The notes: generated by a model not told the origin, from the sequence alone. Shown: positions 42,924 through 52,522, numbered from the stretch's first letter. The stretch: DNA of 64,000 nucleotides from Modicisalibacter sp033446685 (GCF_033446685.1 NZ_JAWQLY010000006.1:62001-126000); one strand, 5' to 3'. Numbers and translations are program-made.

Positions 42924-43724
42924 ATGATCGCTTCCCCCGCTCGTACCGCGCCCTCCTTCCGCCTTCCCAACCTAAAGCGCTACGTCCTCTCCGGTCTCGT
43001 CAGCGTGGCGATAGGCCTCTCGGGATTTACCGCAGCACAGGCCCAGGACACCCTGGTGGCCGGAGGCACTCCCAGCGGCATCCCCTTCACCTTCCTGGAC
43101 GTCAAAACCAACGAAATTACCGGCGCCATGGTCGATCTAATCCGTGCCCTGGGCGAGGACATGGGTTATGAGGTCACCGTGCAGGAGTCGCAGTTCAACA
43201 CCCTGATTCCCTCGTTGACCTCCGGCAAGATCGACATCATTTCGGCCGCCATGCTCAAGACGCCGCAACGCGCCGAAGTCGTGGCCTTCAGCGACGACGT
43301 CTACCCCTACGGCGAAGGGGTCGTGGTGAAGAGCGACTATGAAGGCGAGATCGACGACTTGCAGGATCTCGAGGGGGAAGTCATCGGCGCCCAGGTCGGC
43401 ACGACCTACGTCCGGCAGCTCGAGGAGACCGGCCTGTTTCCCGAGATCCGCAATTACGACACGCTGGCCGACATGATGCGCGATGTCTCACTCGGCCGGA
43501 TCGTCGCCGGTGTCGGCGATGCCCCGATCATGGGCTACCAACTCAACCAGGGCCGCTTCCCCGACCTGAAGTTGGCGGAGAACTACGAGCAGCAGATGGT
43601 GGGCCACATAGGGTTGGCCGTGACCAAGGAAAACACGCAACTGCTGGAGCAGGTCAACGCCTCCCTGGCCAAGCTCAAGGAAGATGGCACGGTCGACGCC
43701 ATCTTCGAGAAATGGGGGCTTTGA
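42924..43724 (+). CDS. Polar amino-acid ABC transporter substrate-binding protein
   Basis: A 266-residue periplasmic binding protein (SBP family 3). The signal peptide ends near AQAQ. The mature protein follows the family: GTPSGIPFTFLD...GAMVDLIRALGEDMGYEV, NTLIPSLTSGKIDIISAAM, PYGEGVVVKSD and the terminal DGTVDAIFEKWG. The ligand-contacting residues do not tell the exact amino acid. It heads an operon with a permease, an ATPase, a PuuB-like oxidase and an IclR regulator. Confidence 0.92.
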   Translation: MIASPARTAPSFRLPNLKRYVLSGLVSVAIGLSGFTAAQAQDTLVAGGTPSGIPFTFLDVKTNEITGAMVDLIRALGEDMGYEVTVQESQFNTLIPSLTSGKIDIISAAMLKTPQRAEVVAFSDDVYPYGEGVVVKSDYEGEIDDLQDLEGEVIGAQVGTTYVRQLEETGLFPEIRNYDTLADMMRDVSLGRIVAGVGDAPIMGYQLNQGRFPDLKLAENYEQQMVGHIGLAVTKENTQLLEQVNASLAKLKEDGTVDAIFEKWGL

Positions 43725-43850
43725 TATCTTCCCCTGGCGCCGGTAACGCCGGCGCCCTACCGAATCCCTGAAAACATCCTCGCTGTCGCTGGCGTTGCCG
43801 ATTTTCGCGCGCGTCGGGCATGCGCGTGGATCAACAAGAAGGATCTCTCC

Positions 43851-44516
43851 ATGGAGTTTTCCGATGTCGCCGACTTCTTTCCGATACTCTTGAAAGGGGC
43901 GATCGTCACCGTGCAGATTACGGTGGGCGCCTTGATATTGAGCACGCTCTTGGGGCTCGTTCTGGCGTTGATGAAGCTCTCGCCCGTCACACTGTTTTCC
44001 ACTACCGCCAGTACCGTCATCAACGTGATCCGCGGCCTGCCGATCATCGTTCAGCTGTTTTACATCTATTTCGTGATTCCCGAGCTGGGTATCCAGTTGA
44101 GCGCCTTCCAGGCAAGCATCATCGGCCTGGGTATCGCCTATAGCGCCTACCAGGCCGAAAATTTTCGTGCCGGTATCGAAGCCATCGATGCCGGCCAGGT
44201 CGAAGCGGCCAAATCCATCGGCATGAAGGGCCGCCTGATCATGCGCCGCGTCGTGTTTCCTCAAGCCATCCGTATTGCCCTGCCCCCCTATGGCAACACC
44301 TCGGTGATGATACTGAAGGACTCCTCGCTGGCCTCGACGATCACCGTGGCGGAAATGACCCGTGCCGGGCAACTGATCGCGGCCTCCACCTTTCAGAACA
44401 CCACCGTCTACACCATGGTGGCCCTGATGTACCTGGCCCTTAGCTTGCCGTTGATCTTCGGCGTTAACCGCCTGGAGCGCTACTTCAGCAAGTCGTCGAA
44501 AGGAGCCGGCAAATGA
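43851..44516 (+). CDS. Amino-acid ABC transporter permease (HisM/GlnP type)
   Basis: A 221-residue inner-membrane protein with about five helices and the EAA loop (EAIDAGQVEAAKSIGMKGRLIMRRVVFPQAIRIALPPYGN) that docks the ATPase. AAGGA precedes the ATG. Only one permease gene is present, so it probably forms a homodimer. The stop overlaps the ATPase start. Confidence 0.93.
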   Translation: MEFSDVADFFPILLKGAIVTVQITVGALILSTLLGLVLALMKLSPVTLFSTTASTVINVIRGLPIIVQLFYIYFVIPELGIQLSAFQASIIGLGIAYSAYQAENFRAGIEAIDAGQVEAAKSIGMKGRLIMRRVVFPQAIRIALPPYGNTSVMILKDSSLASTITVAEMTRAGQLIAASTFQNTTVYTMVALMYLALSLPLIFGVNRLERYFSKSSKGAGK

Positions 44517-45241
44517 TCATCGTCGATAATGTCCACAAGTCCTTCGGCGCTACAAAGGTCCTCGAGGGCGTCAGTCTGGAGGTGCAATCCGGCGAGGTCG
44601 TGTGTCTGATCGGCCCCTCGGGCTCGGGTAAGTCCACCGTGCTGCGTTGCGTAAACGGCCTGGAAAGCTACGACGAGGGCGAGATCGCCATCAACGGCCG
44701 CCGCGTCGACGTCAAGAGCGCAGACATTCACGAGCTGCGCACGCGTGTCGGCATGGTCTTCCAGCGATTCAACCTGTTCCCGCATCGCAGCGTGGTGGAG
44801 AACGTCATGGAGGGCCCCGTTTACGTCAAGGGCGAGCCTCGCGACGCGGCGCATCGTCATGCCGTGGAGCTCCTCGAGAAGGTGGGGCTGGGCGACAAGA
44901 TCGATGCTTATCCGCAACAGCTCTCGGGCGGGCAACAACAGCGCGTAGCCATTGCCCGCGCCCTGGCGATGCGCCCCGAAGCCATCCTCTTCGACGAGCC
45001 CACCTCGGCCCTGGACCCCGAGCTGGTCGGGGACGTACTGGCCGTGATGCGTGCACTTGCCGACGAAGGCATGACCATGGTGGTCGTCACTCACGAAATG
45101 AGCTTCGCCAAGGAAGTCGCCGACCGGGTGTGCTTTCTGTATGGCGGCCAGATCGTGGAGGAAGGCAGCGCCGAGCGGGTCCTGAGCAACCCCCAGAACG
45201 AACGCACCCAGGATTTCCTGCGTCGCGTACTCAACCATTGA
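44513..45241 (+). CDS. Amino-acid ABC transporter ATP-binding protein (GlnQ type)
   Basis: 242 residues. Walker A is GPSGSGKST, the Q loop is GMVFQRFNLFPH, the signature is LSGGQQQR, Walker B is AILFDEPTSALDP, and the H loop is VVTHEMSFAKEV. It overlaps the permease by four bases (ATGA) and powers uptake through it. Length is standard. Confidence 0.95.
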   Translation: MIIVDNVHKSFGATKVLEGVSLEVQSGEVVCLIGPSGSGKSTVLRCVNGLESYDEGEIAINGRRVDVKSADIHELRTRVGMVFQRFNLFPHRSVVENVMEGPVYVKGEPRDAAHRHAVELLEKVGLGDKIDAYPQQLSGGQQQRVAIARALAMRPEAILFDEPTSALDPELVGDVLAVMRALADEGMTMVVVTHEMSFAKEVADRVCFLYGGQIVEEGSAERVLSNPQNERTQDFLRRVLNH

Positions 45242-45260
45242 CCGCCCCGGGAGCGCTTTC

Positions 45261-46553
45261 ATGAGTGCATCGCCTGCAATGCCGCCCTCCCTGTGGGCGG
45301 ATACGGCGCCCAGTGCGCCCCCGCGCCCTGCACTGAACGGCGATCAACGCACCGACGTGCTGGTCGTGGGCGGAGGATTCACCGGAACTTCCGCCGCGCT
45401 CGCCCTGGCCGAGCGCGGCATCGACACGCTGCTGGTCGAAGCGCATGCAATCGGCTGGGGCGCTTCGGGGCGCAACGGAGGCCAGGTCATCCCCGGCCTC
45501 AAGTTCGACCCGGAAGAGCTTATCCAGCGCTACGGCCCCAAGCAGGGCCATAGAATGGCCGATGTCTCGGGCCGTAATGCCGACGTGGTGTTCGACCTGA
45601 TTCGCCAGCACCGGATCGATTGCGAGGCGGTACGCAAGGGATGGCTGCAACCCGCGGCCACCCAGGCCGGCGTCGAGCGTATCGAATCGCGCGCCAGGCA
45701 ATGGGCGGACCGCGGCGTCGAGATCGAATGGCTGGACGGGACCCAGTGCGCCCAGCGCCTCGGCACGAACGAATACCTGGCTGCCTGGCGCGACCCCCGC
45801 GCGGGCAGCGTCAACCCGCTCGCCTACGTGAGAGGCCTGGCCCAGGCCGCGGAAAACGCCGGGGCAAGACTCTTCGAGTCCTCTCCCGTCACAGCATTGA
45901 AGCGCCATGCCGACGGGTGGCATGCGCAGATCGGCGATCACGGCACCGTAGTGGCCGATCAGGTGCTGCTGTGCACCAATGGCTATACCGACCGACTGCA
46001 GAAAAACCTGGCACGCAGCCTCATCGCGGCGAACAGCTTCCAGATCGCGACCCGGCCGCTGACCGAGGCCGAGGGCGGGGCCATCCTTCCCCGGGGAGAA
46101 GTCGCCTCGGATGCCCGCAAGCTGCTTTTCTACTTCCGGCGCGACCGTACCGGCCGTTTCCTGATGGGGGGTCGCGGCCCCTTCCATGAGCCAAGAGGCC
46201 CGGTGGACTTCAGCCACCTTCACAGCTGGATGACCAGGCTCTATCCCTCGCTCAAGGACGTGGCCATCGAGTATTACTGGGGTGGGCGCGTGGCATTGAC
46301 GCAGGATTCCATGCCTCATGTGCACCAACCGGCGCCCGGGCTGACCGTGGCGCTGGGCTACAACGGGCGCGGCGTGGGCATGGGAACCCATATGGGCAAG
46401 CTGATCGGCGAGAATTTGGGCAGCGGCGCGTTAAAGAGGGCACTGCCTTTCCCCATTGGCCCGATCCGGCCGATCCCCCTGCATGGACTGCAGCGGCTAT
46501 ACGTCTCTACAGTGATTAACTACTATCGAGCCCGTGATTGGCTGGAACGCTAG
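45261..46553 (+). CDS. FAD-dependent amine oxidoreductase (PuuB-like)
   Basis: A 430-residue DAO-family flavoenzyme. The FAD loop VLVVGGGFTGTSAALALAERG is near residue 35, and GASGRNGGQVIPG is the usual PuuB/DadA-type loop. The C-terminal half has YYWGGRVALTQDSMPHVHQPAPGLTVALGYNGRGVGMGT. Relatives oxidise gamma-glutamylputrescine or other amines and amino acids. Its place 20 bp after the ABC ATPase suggests it oxidises the imported substrate. Confidence 0.9.
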   Translation: MSASPAMPPSLWADTAPSAPPRPALNGDQRTDVLVVGGGFTGTSAALALAERGIDTLLVEAHAIGWGASGRNGGQVIPGLKFDPEELIQRYGPKQGHRMADVSGRNADVVFDLIRQHRIDCEAVRKGWLQPAATQAGVERIESRARQWADRGVEIEWLDGTQCAQRLGTNEYLAAWRDPRAGSVNPLAYVRGLAQAAENAGARLFESSPVTALKRHADGWHAQIGDHGTVVADQVLLCTNGYTDRLQKNLARSLIAANSFQIATRPLTEAEGGAILPRGEVASDARKLLFYFRRDRTGRFLMGGRGPFHEPRGPVDFSHLHSWMTRLYPSLKDVAIEYYWGGRVALTQDSMPHVHQPAPGLTVALGYNGRGVGMGTHMGKLIGENLGSGALKRALPFPIGPIRPIPLHGLQRLYVSTVINYYRARDWLER

Positions 46554-46565
46554 AAGGCGAAGTGC

Positions 46566-47360
46566 ATGGAGAACCCAACGGCCACGAGCTCACGCTCGTC
46601 GCTTTTCAATCAGTCCATCGAGAAAGCGTTCGCCGTACTGGGACTGTTCGATGCACAGCACACGCAACTCAGCCTGTCGGAGATAGCGCGCCTCAGCGGG
46701 ATGAGCATGGGCTCGGTGCAGCGCATAACGCATACGCTGGAGCAACTGGGCTACATCAACCGCGTGCCCCAGACGCGCAAGTACCGCATCGGGATCAAGA
46801 TCATGACCGTGGCCTCGCAGTATCTGGAGGCCAACCTGCTGGTCGATTGTGCCAACCCCTACCTATCCGATCTCAGTAACCGCTGCATGGAAACGGTATC
46901 GCTCACCGAACCCTGCGGCCTGGAAATGGTCTATGTGGCGCGCTTCACCAGCCGCCACTACATCCCGATCCACATGCCGATCGGCAGCCGGGTACCGATG
47001 TTCTGTACCGCGTCTGGCCGGGCGTTCCTCTCGGCCCTGGATGACACCATCGTCCGGGACTACCTGGAAGCCTCCGAACTGTCGGCCCATACGCCCAATA
47101 CCGTGACCGACATCGATGCGCTGATGGAGATCATCCATGCGTGCCGCGCCCGCGGCGTGGCCTGGAACAATGCGGAGTTCTTCCAAGGCGACATCAACAT
47201 CGCCGCGCCGGTACTGAACGCCACTGGCGAGCCGGTCGCGGCGGTGCATATCACGACGCCGAGCAGTCGGTGGAAGCTGGAAGACGCATTGGACCAACTC
47301 GGCCCCCCGCTGATGGAGTGCGCACGGGCGATAACCAAGGCCGCCAGGACCAGAAACTGA
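46566..47360 (+). CDS. IclR-family transcriptional regulator
   Basis: 264 residues. The winged HTH is at about 15-75 (SIEKAFAVLGLFDAQHTQLSLSEIARLSGMSMGSVQRITHTLEQLGYI), followed by the IclR effector domain (CMETVSLTEPCGLEMVYVARF, HMPIGSRVPMFCTASGRAFLSAL). It starts 12 bp after the oxidoreductase stop and so is probably cotranscribed. It likely controls the operon from 42924, perhaps through the repeat at 42809. Confidence 0.93.
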   Translation: MENPTATSSRSSLFNQSIEKAFAVLGLFDAQHTQLSLSEIARLSGMSMGSVQRITHTLEQLGYINRVPQTRKYRIGIKIMTVASQYLEANLLVDCANPYLSDLSNRCMETVSLTEPCGLEMVYVARFTSRHYIPIHMPIGSRVPMFCTASGRAFLSALDDTIVRDYLEASELSAHTPNTVTDIDALMEIIHACRARGVAWNNAEFFQGDINIAAPVLNATGEPVAAVHITTPSSRWKLEDALDQLGPPLMECARAITKAARTRN

Positions 47361-47459
47361 ACTGCTCACCTTTGGGGGGAACGGAAACGGCAGTTTCGAG
47401 AGTCCATCCTCCAGGCCGATGAAGTGTCAATACCGTCTGGGGATGATCCGGGGCTGTCG

Positions 47460-49136
47460 CTATCGTCCCGTGGGGCCGAACGTCTCGAAGACGATCCGAT
47501 CCGGGGAAACGCCTCCCGCCTCGAGGCCGGCGCTGAGTTCGGCGAGGAACCGGGTGGGCCCGCAGAGTAAATAGTACGCCTCCAAACCGGCCCCGAGGGC
47601 AAGAAGGTCCCCGGCCGTGATCCACCCCTTGGCGTCGTAGTCGACGCCCGCCGTGTCGTTCGCTTGTGGCGCGCTGTAGAAGGTACGCCGTACGACGCCG
47701 TGGGATTGGGCTATCAACTCATCGACCTCGGCCTTGAAGGCGTGAGCCTCGCCGCTACGCGTGCCATGCACGAACCAGACGGGGCGGCTGGCGCTTTCGG
47801 CTACGGCAGCGTGCAGCATCGCGAGCATCGGCGTAATGCCGACGCCTGCACTGACCAGAACCAGGGGCCCTCGCTGCAACGGCATGACGAAGTCGCCCGA
47901 GGGCGGGCGTGCCTCGATCCGGTCGCCGATAGCCACCCGATCATGCAGAAAGCGCGAGGCCACGCCCTTCTCCTCACGCTTGATGCTGAGCCGGTAAGTA
48001 GCGGCGAACGGCGATCCCGACAGCGAATAGCTGCGTCCTACCCGGCCGTGTCGATTGGGTATTTCCAATTCGACCGCCAGATGCTGGCCGGCTTCGAAGG
48101 GCAGGAGCGCATCGCCTGCCGCATCGGCCAGGTGAAAGGACGTGATCCAGTCGCTTTCGATCACCTTATCGACGACCTCGAGCCGCAGCGGCGCATCGTC
48201 TTCCCGCTGCCAGCGTAGCGCCAGCGCGGCCGGGCGATCCACGACCCGCTCCACCGTCACTTCGATCGTGCGCTTCGCGTTCGGGTCATGGCGCTCCGTT
48301 GGTGCCCAGTCGATCCTGGCACGACCGGTGATCTGCAGCATGCCGCCCGTCTCGAAGTCGACGAAGAGCAGCCCCACGCGCGGATCGCGGATCAGATTGC
48401 CGATCGTATTGAAGAAATTGTTGCCGGCATAATCGGGGATCTGCAGCGTCCCGTCCTCGGCAACGCAAACGAAGCCGGGCTCACCGCCCCGATGCGAGGC
48501 GTCGAAACCCTGAGACGGGCTCTCTTCTTCGCTCCTAGCGGAGTCAGTGCCAGAACCCAATCCAAAGCCGGTGCCGATAAAGCCAGTACCTATAAAAAAC
48601 GTATCGGCCGCGGCAATCCGCGCGCGCTGCCGGGCATCGAGTCGCTCCGAGACGATGGCGCCAGGTGCAGGCGATGGCTCGACGCGCCGCCACTGGCGTT
48701 CGCGGATATATTGCGGGCAGTTGCCGAAACTCTGTCGCACGTCGATGACTAGGCCGTCGTCCGCCGAGCGAATCACGCCATTGGCGCGGTTGCGACGACG
48801 CGTCGCCAGTTCGATCCCGAGCAGGCCCACTTCAGTCCCGGAGCCAAACGCCGAGGCCAGGGGATCCTGGGCGGCGAGCGTTGCGGCGACCCTTAGCGTG
48901 CGCGGATCCGGCGCGGCGATGAAGCCTTCGTCCCCCTCCAGCAGGGTGACCCAGGGGCATCCCCGTTCGTCGCCGGCCGCGATGACGACGAACGGCAGCA
49001 TGGCGAAGAAATCGCGGTGCTGCTCGGGCATGGCGTCACGGATGAAGCTGCCGGCCGAACTGGCGATGCTCTCCACACCGGCACGCCGCTGCGCTTCGAG
49101 TTCTCCCGCATGGAAGGGCGTCGTTTCGATCGACAT
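47460..49136 (-). CDS. PNPOx-like / ferredoxin-NADP reductase fusion oxidoreductase
   Basis: A 558-residue fusion. The N-terminal part (about 10-300) is a pyridoxamine-phosphate-oxidase-like split barrel (PWVTLLEGDEGFIAAPDPRTL, DYAGNNFFNTIGNLIRDPRVGLLFVDFETG). The C-terminal part is a FNR-type reductase with the FAD motif RVGRSYSLSG and NAD domain (GPLVLVSAGVGITPMLAML, YYLLCGPTRF). It ends IVFETFGPTGR, where relatives often continue into a 2Fe-2S ferredoxin domain, absent here. Residues following ADTFF contain a Gly-rich run with a doubled IGTGF. GGAGG decides the ATG at 49136. The GST gene precedes it by 29 bp on the same strand. Confidence 0.88.
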   Translation of the reverse strand: MSIETTPFHAGELEAQRRAGVESIASSAGSFIRDAMPEQHRDFFAMLPFVVIAAGDERGCPWVTLLEGDEGFIAAPDPRTLRVAATLAAQDPLASAFGSGTEVGLLGIELATRRRNRANGVIRSADDGLVIDVRQSFGNCPQYIRERQWRRVEPSPAPGAIVSERLDARQRARIAAADTFFIGTGFIGTGFGLGSGTDSARSEEESPSQGFDASHRGGEPGFVCVAEDGTLQIPDYAGNNFFNTIGNLIRDPRVGLLFVDFETGGMLQITGRARIDWAPTERHDPNAKRTIEVTVERVVDRPAALALRWQREDDAPLRLEVVDKVIESDWITSFHLADAAGDALLPFEAGQHLAVELEIPNRHGRVGRSYSLSGSPFAATYRLSIKREEKGVASRFLHDRVAIGDRIEARPPSGDFVMPLQRGPLVLVSAGVGITPMLAMLHAAVAESASRPVWFVHGTRSGEAHAFKAEVDELIAQSHGVVRRTFYSAPQANDTAGVDYDAKGWITAGDLLALGAGLEAYYLLCGPTRFLAELSAGLEAGGVSPDRIVFETFGPTGR

Positions 49137-49165
49137 GAACAGACCTCCGCTCGGATACCACCGTG

Positions 49166-49807
49166 TCAGGCGAGTGCCGGTGAGCGCGCCATGCCAATGA
49201 AATGTGGAAGCGCTTCGATGCGTGCGAGCCAGGACCGAACGTGCGGATAGGTAGCGAGACTCACGCCGCCCTCCGGCGCATGGGCGATATAGCTGTAGCC
49301 GGCGATGTCGGCCAGCGTCGGCCTCTCGAGCTCGAGCCAATCGCGGCTATCGAGATGGGCATTCATCATCGCGAGCAATGCGTGCGCCTTGGCCTTCGCC
49401 GCCTCGTGATCGAGGGTTGCGCCGAACACGGTGACCAGTCTCGCGGCGCAGGGGCCGGAGGCGATCTCGCCGGCCGCGATGGAGAGCCAGCGCTGCACCC
49501 GGGCCTTCTCGACCGGGTCGGTGCCGGTCCAGGTTGCAGGCTCGCCATAACGCTCGACCAGGTAGGTGATGATGGCGTTCGAATCGGCCAGCGTGATGCC
49601 GTTGTCGTCGATGGCCGGCACCTGGCCCAGCGGGCTCAACTTCAGATAGTCGGGCTCGCGGTGGGCGCCGTTGACCATATCGAGATCGACGTTTTCGTAG
49701 GGCACTTCCAGCAGGGCGAGCATCAGTTCGACGCGGTGGCAGTGACCAGACTTGGGATTGCGATACAACTGCACGGGGGCGTCGGTGAGGGCATTGGCGT
49801 TCGCCAT
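49166..49807 (-). CDS. Glutathione S-transferase family protein
   Basis: 213 residues. The N-terminal thioredoxin fold (VQLYRNPKSGHCHRVELMLALL, GQVPAIDDNGITLADSNAIITYLVERYG) and the helical domain are complete. Cys in SGHCHRV sits where the catalytic Ser or Cys of beta-type GSTs lies. AAGGAG eight bases before the second ATG sets the start at 49807. It lies 29 bp upstream of the PNPOx-FNR gene, so the two are likely cotranscribed. Divergent from the LysR at 49951. Confidence 0.92.
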   Translation of the reverse strand: MANANALTDAPVQLYRNPKSGHCHRVELMLALLEVPYENVDLDMVNGAHREPDYLKLSPLGQVPAIDDNGITLADSNAIITYLVERYGEPATWTGTDPVEKARVQRWLSIAAGEIASGPCAARLVTVFGATLDHEAAKAKAHALLAMMNAHLDSRDWLELERPTLADIAGYSYIAHAPEGGVSLATYPHVRSWLARIEALPHFIGMARSPALA

Positions 49808-49950
49808 GGCATGCTCCTTCATCGCGATGATGAGTGGGTTATCGAAGAAGCCACTCTAGAATCTCACGAATCGCGGAAGAATAGGCCTACCATGAAAGTC
49901 ACTATTTTGTATTTTGAAATTATTATTTAACTCTAACGGAGCGAGCCACC

Positions 49951-50868
49951 ATGGATCGCCTTCAGGCCCTGAAAGTCTTCGTCGCCGTCGCCGAGACGGA
50001 AAGCTTCGCCAAGGGCGCCCGCGCCACGGGGCTCAGCTCGCCCTCCGCGACCCGCGCCATCAATATGCTCGAGGCCACGCTCGGTGCCCGGCTGTTTACC
50101 CGCTCGACGCGACGAGTACGGCTCACCGACGTGGGGCAGGCGTATCTCGCGGAGGTGCGGGAGATCCTCGCCCAGCTCCAGGCTGCCGACGACACGGCCT
50201 CGGGGGCCGCCAACACACCCGTCGGGCAATTGCGCATCACCTGCCCGCAGGAGTTCGGGCGACTCTACGTCGCGCCGTTGCTCACCGAATTCCTCGATGA
50301 GTACCCCCAGGTGCGCGCCGACGTGCTGATGCTCGATCGCATCGTCAATCTGGTCGAGGAAGGCTTCGATATCGCCGTGCGCATCGATCACCTGCCCTCC
50401 TCCGATCTCTCGGCCGTCCGCATTGGGCAGGTCCGCCGCGTCATCTGCGGCTCGCCGGACTATTTCGCCACACGGGGCCGCCCGCACGCGCCGGACGAGC
50501 TCGCTGCGCATCGCCTGATCTCGAGCGGATCCACCACCGCACTGAACGAATGGCGATTCGGCTCGGATGGATCGCAGGCCGTCAGGGTGAATCCGCAGCT
50601 CAGGGTCAGCAGCGTGGCCGCTTCCATCGATATCGCCAGGCGGGGTTGGGGGCTGTGCCGCGTGCTCTCCTACCAGGTCGGGCCCGACCTGGAGTCCGGG
50701 AACCTGCAGACCGTGCTGGACGACTACGAGCCCGCCCCACTGCCGATTCATCTCGTGCACGTCGAGGGTCGCCGGGCCGCGGCGAAGGTCCGCGCGTTCA
50801 TCGACTTCGCGGTGCCGAGGCTGCGAGAGGTGAAGACACTTCACTTACCCGTGCCGTGCCGAACGTGA
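49951..50868 (+). CDS. LysR-family transcriptional regulator
   Basis: 305 residues. HTH at the N-terminus (MDRLQALKVFVAVAETESFAKGARATGLSSPSATRAINMLEATLGARLFTRSTRRV), effector domain after. GGAG lies upstream of the ATG. The 143-bp AT-rich gap to the divergent GST gene is where it should bind to control the GST and PNPOx-FNR pair. Confidence 0.93.
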   Translation: MDRLQALKVFVAVAETESFAKGARATGLSSPSATRAINMLEATLGARLFTRSTRRVRLTDVGQAYLAEVREILAQLQAADDTASGAANTPVGQLRITCPQEFGRLYVAPLLTEFLDEYPQVRADVLMLDRIVNLVEEGFDIAVRIDHLPSSDLSAVRIGQVRRVICGSPDYFATRGRPHAPDELAAHRLISSGSTTALNEWRFGSDGSQAVRVNPQLRVSSVAASIDIARRGWGLCRVLSYQVGPDLESGNLQTVLDDYEPAPLPIHLVHVEGRRAAAKVRAFIDFAVPRLREVKTLHLPVPCRT

Positions 50869-51073
50869 CATCAGTAAGAAACGAGAAAGGCATGCAGACC
50901 GATAGTGGAGTCACGGCCGCCCATCATGGCTAGATTGGCGGACGTCGGCCCCTGAAGCGGGCACGAACCATGGTACGGCTTGACGACGACTTGAGCTGCC
51001 TACGCAGGCTCAATGATGCGCTTCTCCAAGCTTGCTCCTGATGCTCGCGTCGTTGCGCCCAGTGAATATCGAA

Positions 51074-51093
51074 CATCGATCAGCTGATCGATG
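51074..51093. promoter_or_regulatory. Perfect 20-bp palindrome upstream of the RidA-like gene
   Basis: CATCGATCAGCTGATCGATG is a perfect palindrome that ends 45 bp before the proposed start at 51139. It suggests a dimeric regulator site or operator. A longer reading of the gene from 51091 would overlap it. Confidence 0.5.
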
Positions 51094-51138
51094 AATAAAC
51101 CTGCAAGCGACGCGATGAGCTTACTCATGGAGACGATG

Positions 51139-51618
51139 ATGCATACGATAAGACGCAAGACCCTCAATCCGCCCGATCTGCCCGACACCCTGGTCGAAGG
51201 CCATAGCCAAGCCGTGTTGGTACAGGGGGGCGCTCGCGTGCTGCTTTCCAGTCAGGTTGGGATCGATGCCGGAGGCCAGTTGGCTGGCCACGGCCTGTCC
51301 GAGCAGACCGAGTCGGCGCTGGACAATGTCGAACGATTGCTATCAGGGCTCGGTGGCGATCTCCTGCAAGTGGTGATGCTGAGAATCTACCTGGTCGAGT
51401 TCGCGCGCTACGATCAGCACGTGGTGATTGAAGCACTGAAGAATCGCTTCCCCATCGCGCCGCCGGCGGCCACTTGGTTGATTGTGTACGGCCTTGCCGA
51501 ACCGGAATGGCTGATCGCTATCGAAGCCGAGGCGGTGCTGCCTGAATTTGCCTCGGAAAGCCAAGCGATTGCGACGCAGGAAGTCTTGGCCGCGGCTGAT
51601 GATGCCGTACGTTCATAA
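51139..51618 (+). CDS. RidA/YjgF-family protein
   Basis: A 159-residue RidA-like protein, longer than the 130 residues of canonical RidA because of a C-terminal extension (about 130-159). The core has HSQAVLVQGGARVLLSSQVGIDAGGQL, ALDNVERLLSGLGGDLLQVVMLRIYLV, and APPAATWLIVYGLAEPEWLIAIEAEAVLP. The Arg that in RidA deaminates imines (in a motif like R..V) is not obvious. The ATG at 51139 has GGAG six bases upstream; the frame starts earlier at 51091. It is convergent with the SDR gene. Confidence 0.82.
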   Translation: MHTIRRKTLNPPDLPDTLVEGHSQAVLVQGGARVLLSSQVGIDAGGQLAGHGLSEQTESALDNVERLLSGLGGDLLQVVMLRIYLVEFARYDQHVVIEALKNRFPIAPPAATWLIVYGLAEPEWLIAIEAEAVLPEFASESQAIATQEVLAAADDAVRS

Positions 51619-51760
51619 CGACGGGACCGTTTTTTCCTGTTCTCGGCTCGATCGAGGTTGTCACTGAGCCATAAGTCCGCAGACCTTGAGTTCCGTCCGG
51701 GTAGTGTCCGCCGCCTCGCGGCTTATGCGAAGCGGCGGAGCATGCCTGGATCCACCCGGC

Positions 51761-52522
51761 TCAAATGCCGAAACCGCCGGCGACGTTGATGGTCTCGCCA
51801 TTGACGTAGCCGGCGGAAGGCCCGGCCAGGAAGCAGACGATGTCCGCCACTTCCTCGAGGGTCGCGATGCGACGGATCGGATGCATGTCCAGGATGGCTT
51901 CACGATCCGGAAGCTCACCGGCAACGTCCGAGGCCATGTCCGTGGGCATGATGCCCGGCTGCACCACGTTCACGGTGATATTGCGCGGACCGAGATCGCG
52001 CGCGATACCCTTGGCGTATCCGGCAAGCGCCCACTTGGTTCCGGCATAGTCGGCGACTCCTGCGAAGGGCACGTAGGAACCGAGAAGCGAGCCGATGAAG
52101 ACGATTCGGCCGCCATCGCTCAGCTTGGGCGCCGCCGCGCGGGTGATCGCGATCGAGCCCATCACATTGACCTGCCACTGGCGGTTGTATTGCTCTCCGT
52201 CGAGCTCGGGATCGTCTACCAGTTGACCCTGTATCGCGATACCGGCGTTATTCACGAGGATGTCGAGCTTGCCGAATTCGCCAACCACCGTCTCGATCAG
52301 GGGCTTGGCGGTCGAAAGATCGGACTGATCCGCCTTGATCGCCATCGCGCGAACGCCCATCGCCTTCAATTTCTCCACCACAGCGCCCGCCTTGTCCGCC
52401 GAGGCCACATAGCTGATCGCCACGTCGGCACCGAGTTCGGCCAGCTTCGCCGCCGTTACCGCGCCGAGCCCCCTCGATCCACCCGTGACCAACGCGACCT
52501 TGCCTTTCAGTGTCTGGCTCAT
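51761..52522 (-). CDS. Short-chain dehydrogenase/reductase (SDR)
   Basis: 253 residues. TGGSRGLGAVTA is the cofactor loop, NNAGIAI follows, and Ser (FIGSLLGS), Tyr (VADYAGTK) and Lys form the active site. The C-terminus is VNGETINVAGGFGI. GGAG nine bases upstream supports 52522; an ATG five codons earlier is the alternative. It is divergent from the TetR gene at 52670 across about 150 bp with three related operator-like motifs. Confidence 0.92.
   Translation of the reverse strand: MSQTLKGKVALVTGGSRGLGAVTAAKLAELGADVAISYVASADKAGAVVEKLKAMGVRAMAIKADQSDLSTAKPLIETVVGEFGKLDILVNNAGIAIQGQLVDDPELDGEQYNRQWQVNVMGSIAITRAAAPKLSDGGRIVFIGSLLGSYVPFAGVADYAGTKWALAGYAKGIARDLGPRNITVNVVQPGIMPTDMASDVAGELPDREAILDMHPIRRIATLEEVADIVCFLAGPSAGYVNGETINVAGGFGI

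Noticed and set aside
51707..51739. TCCGCCGC/GCGGCGGA hairpin between the RidA-like and SDR genes
   Set aside because: It could end either convergent gene, but there is no T-run on either side.
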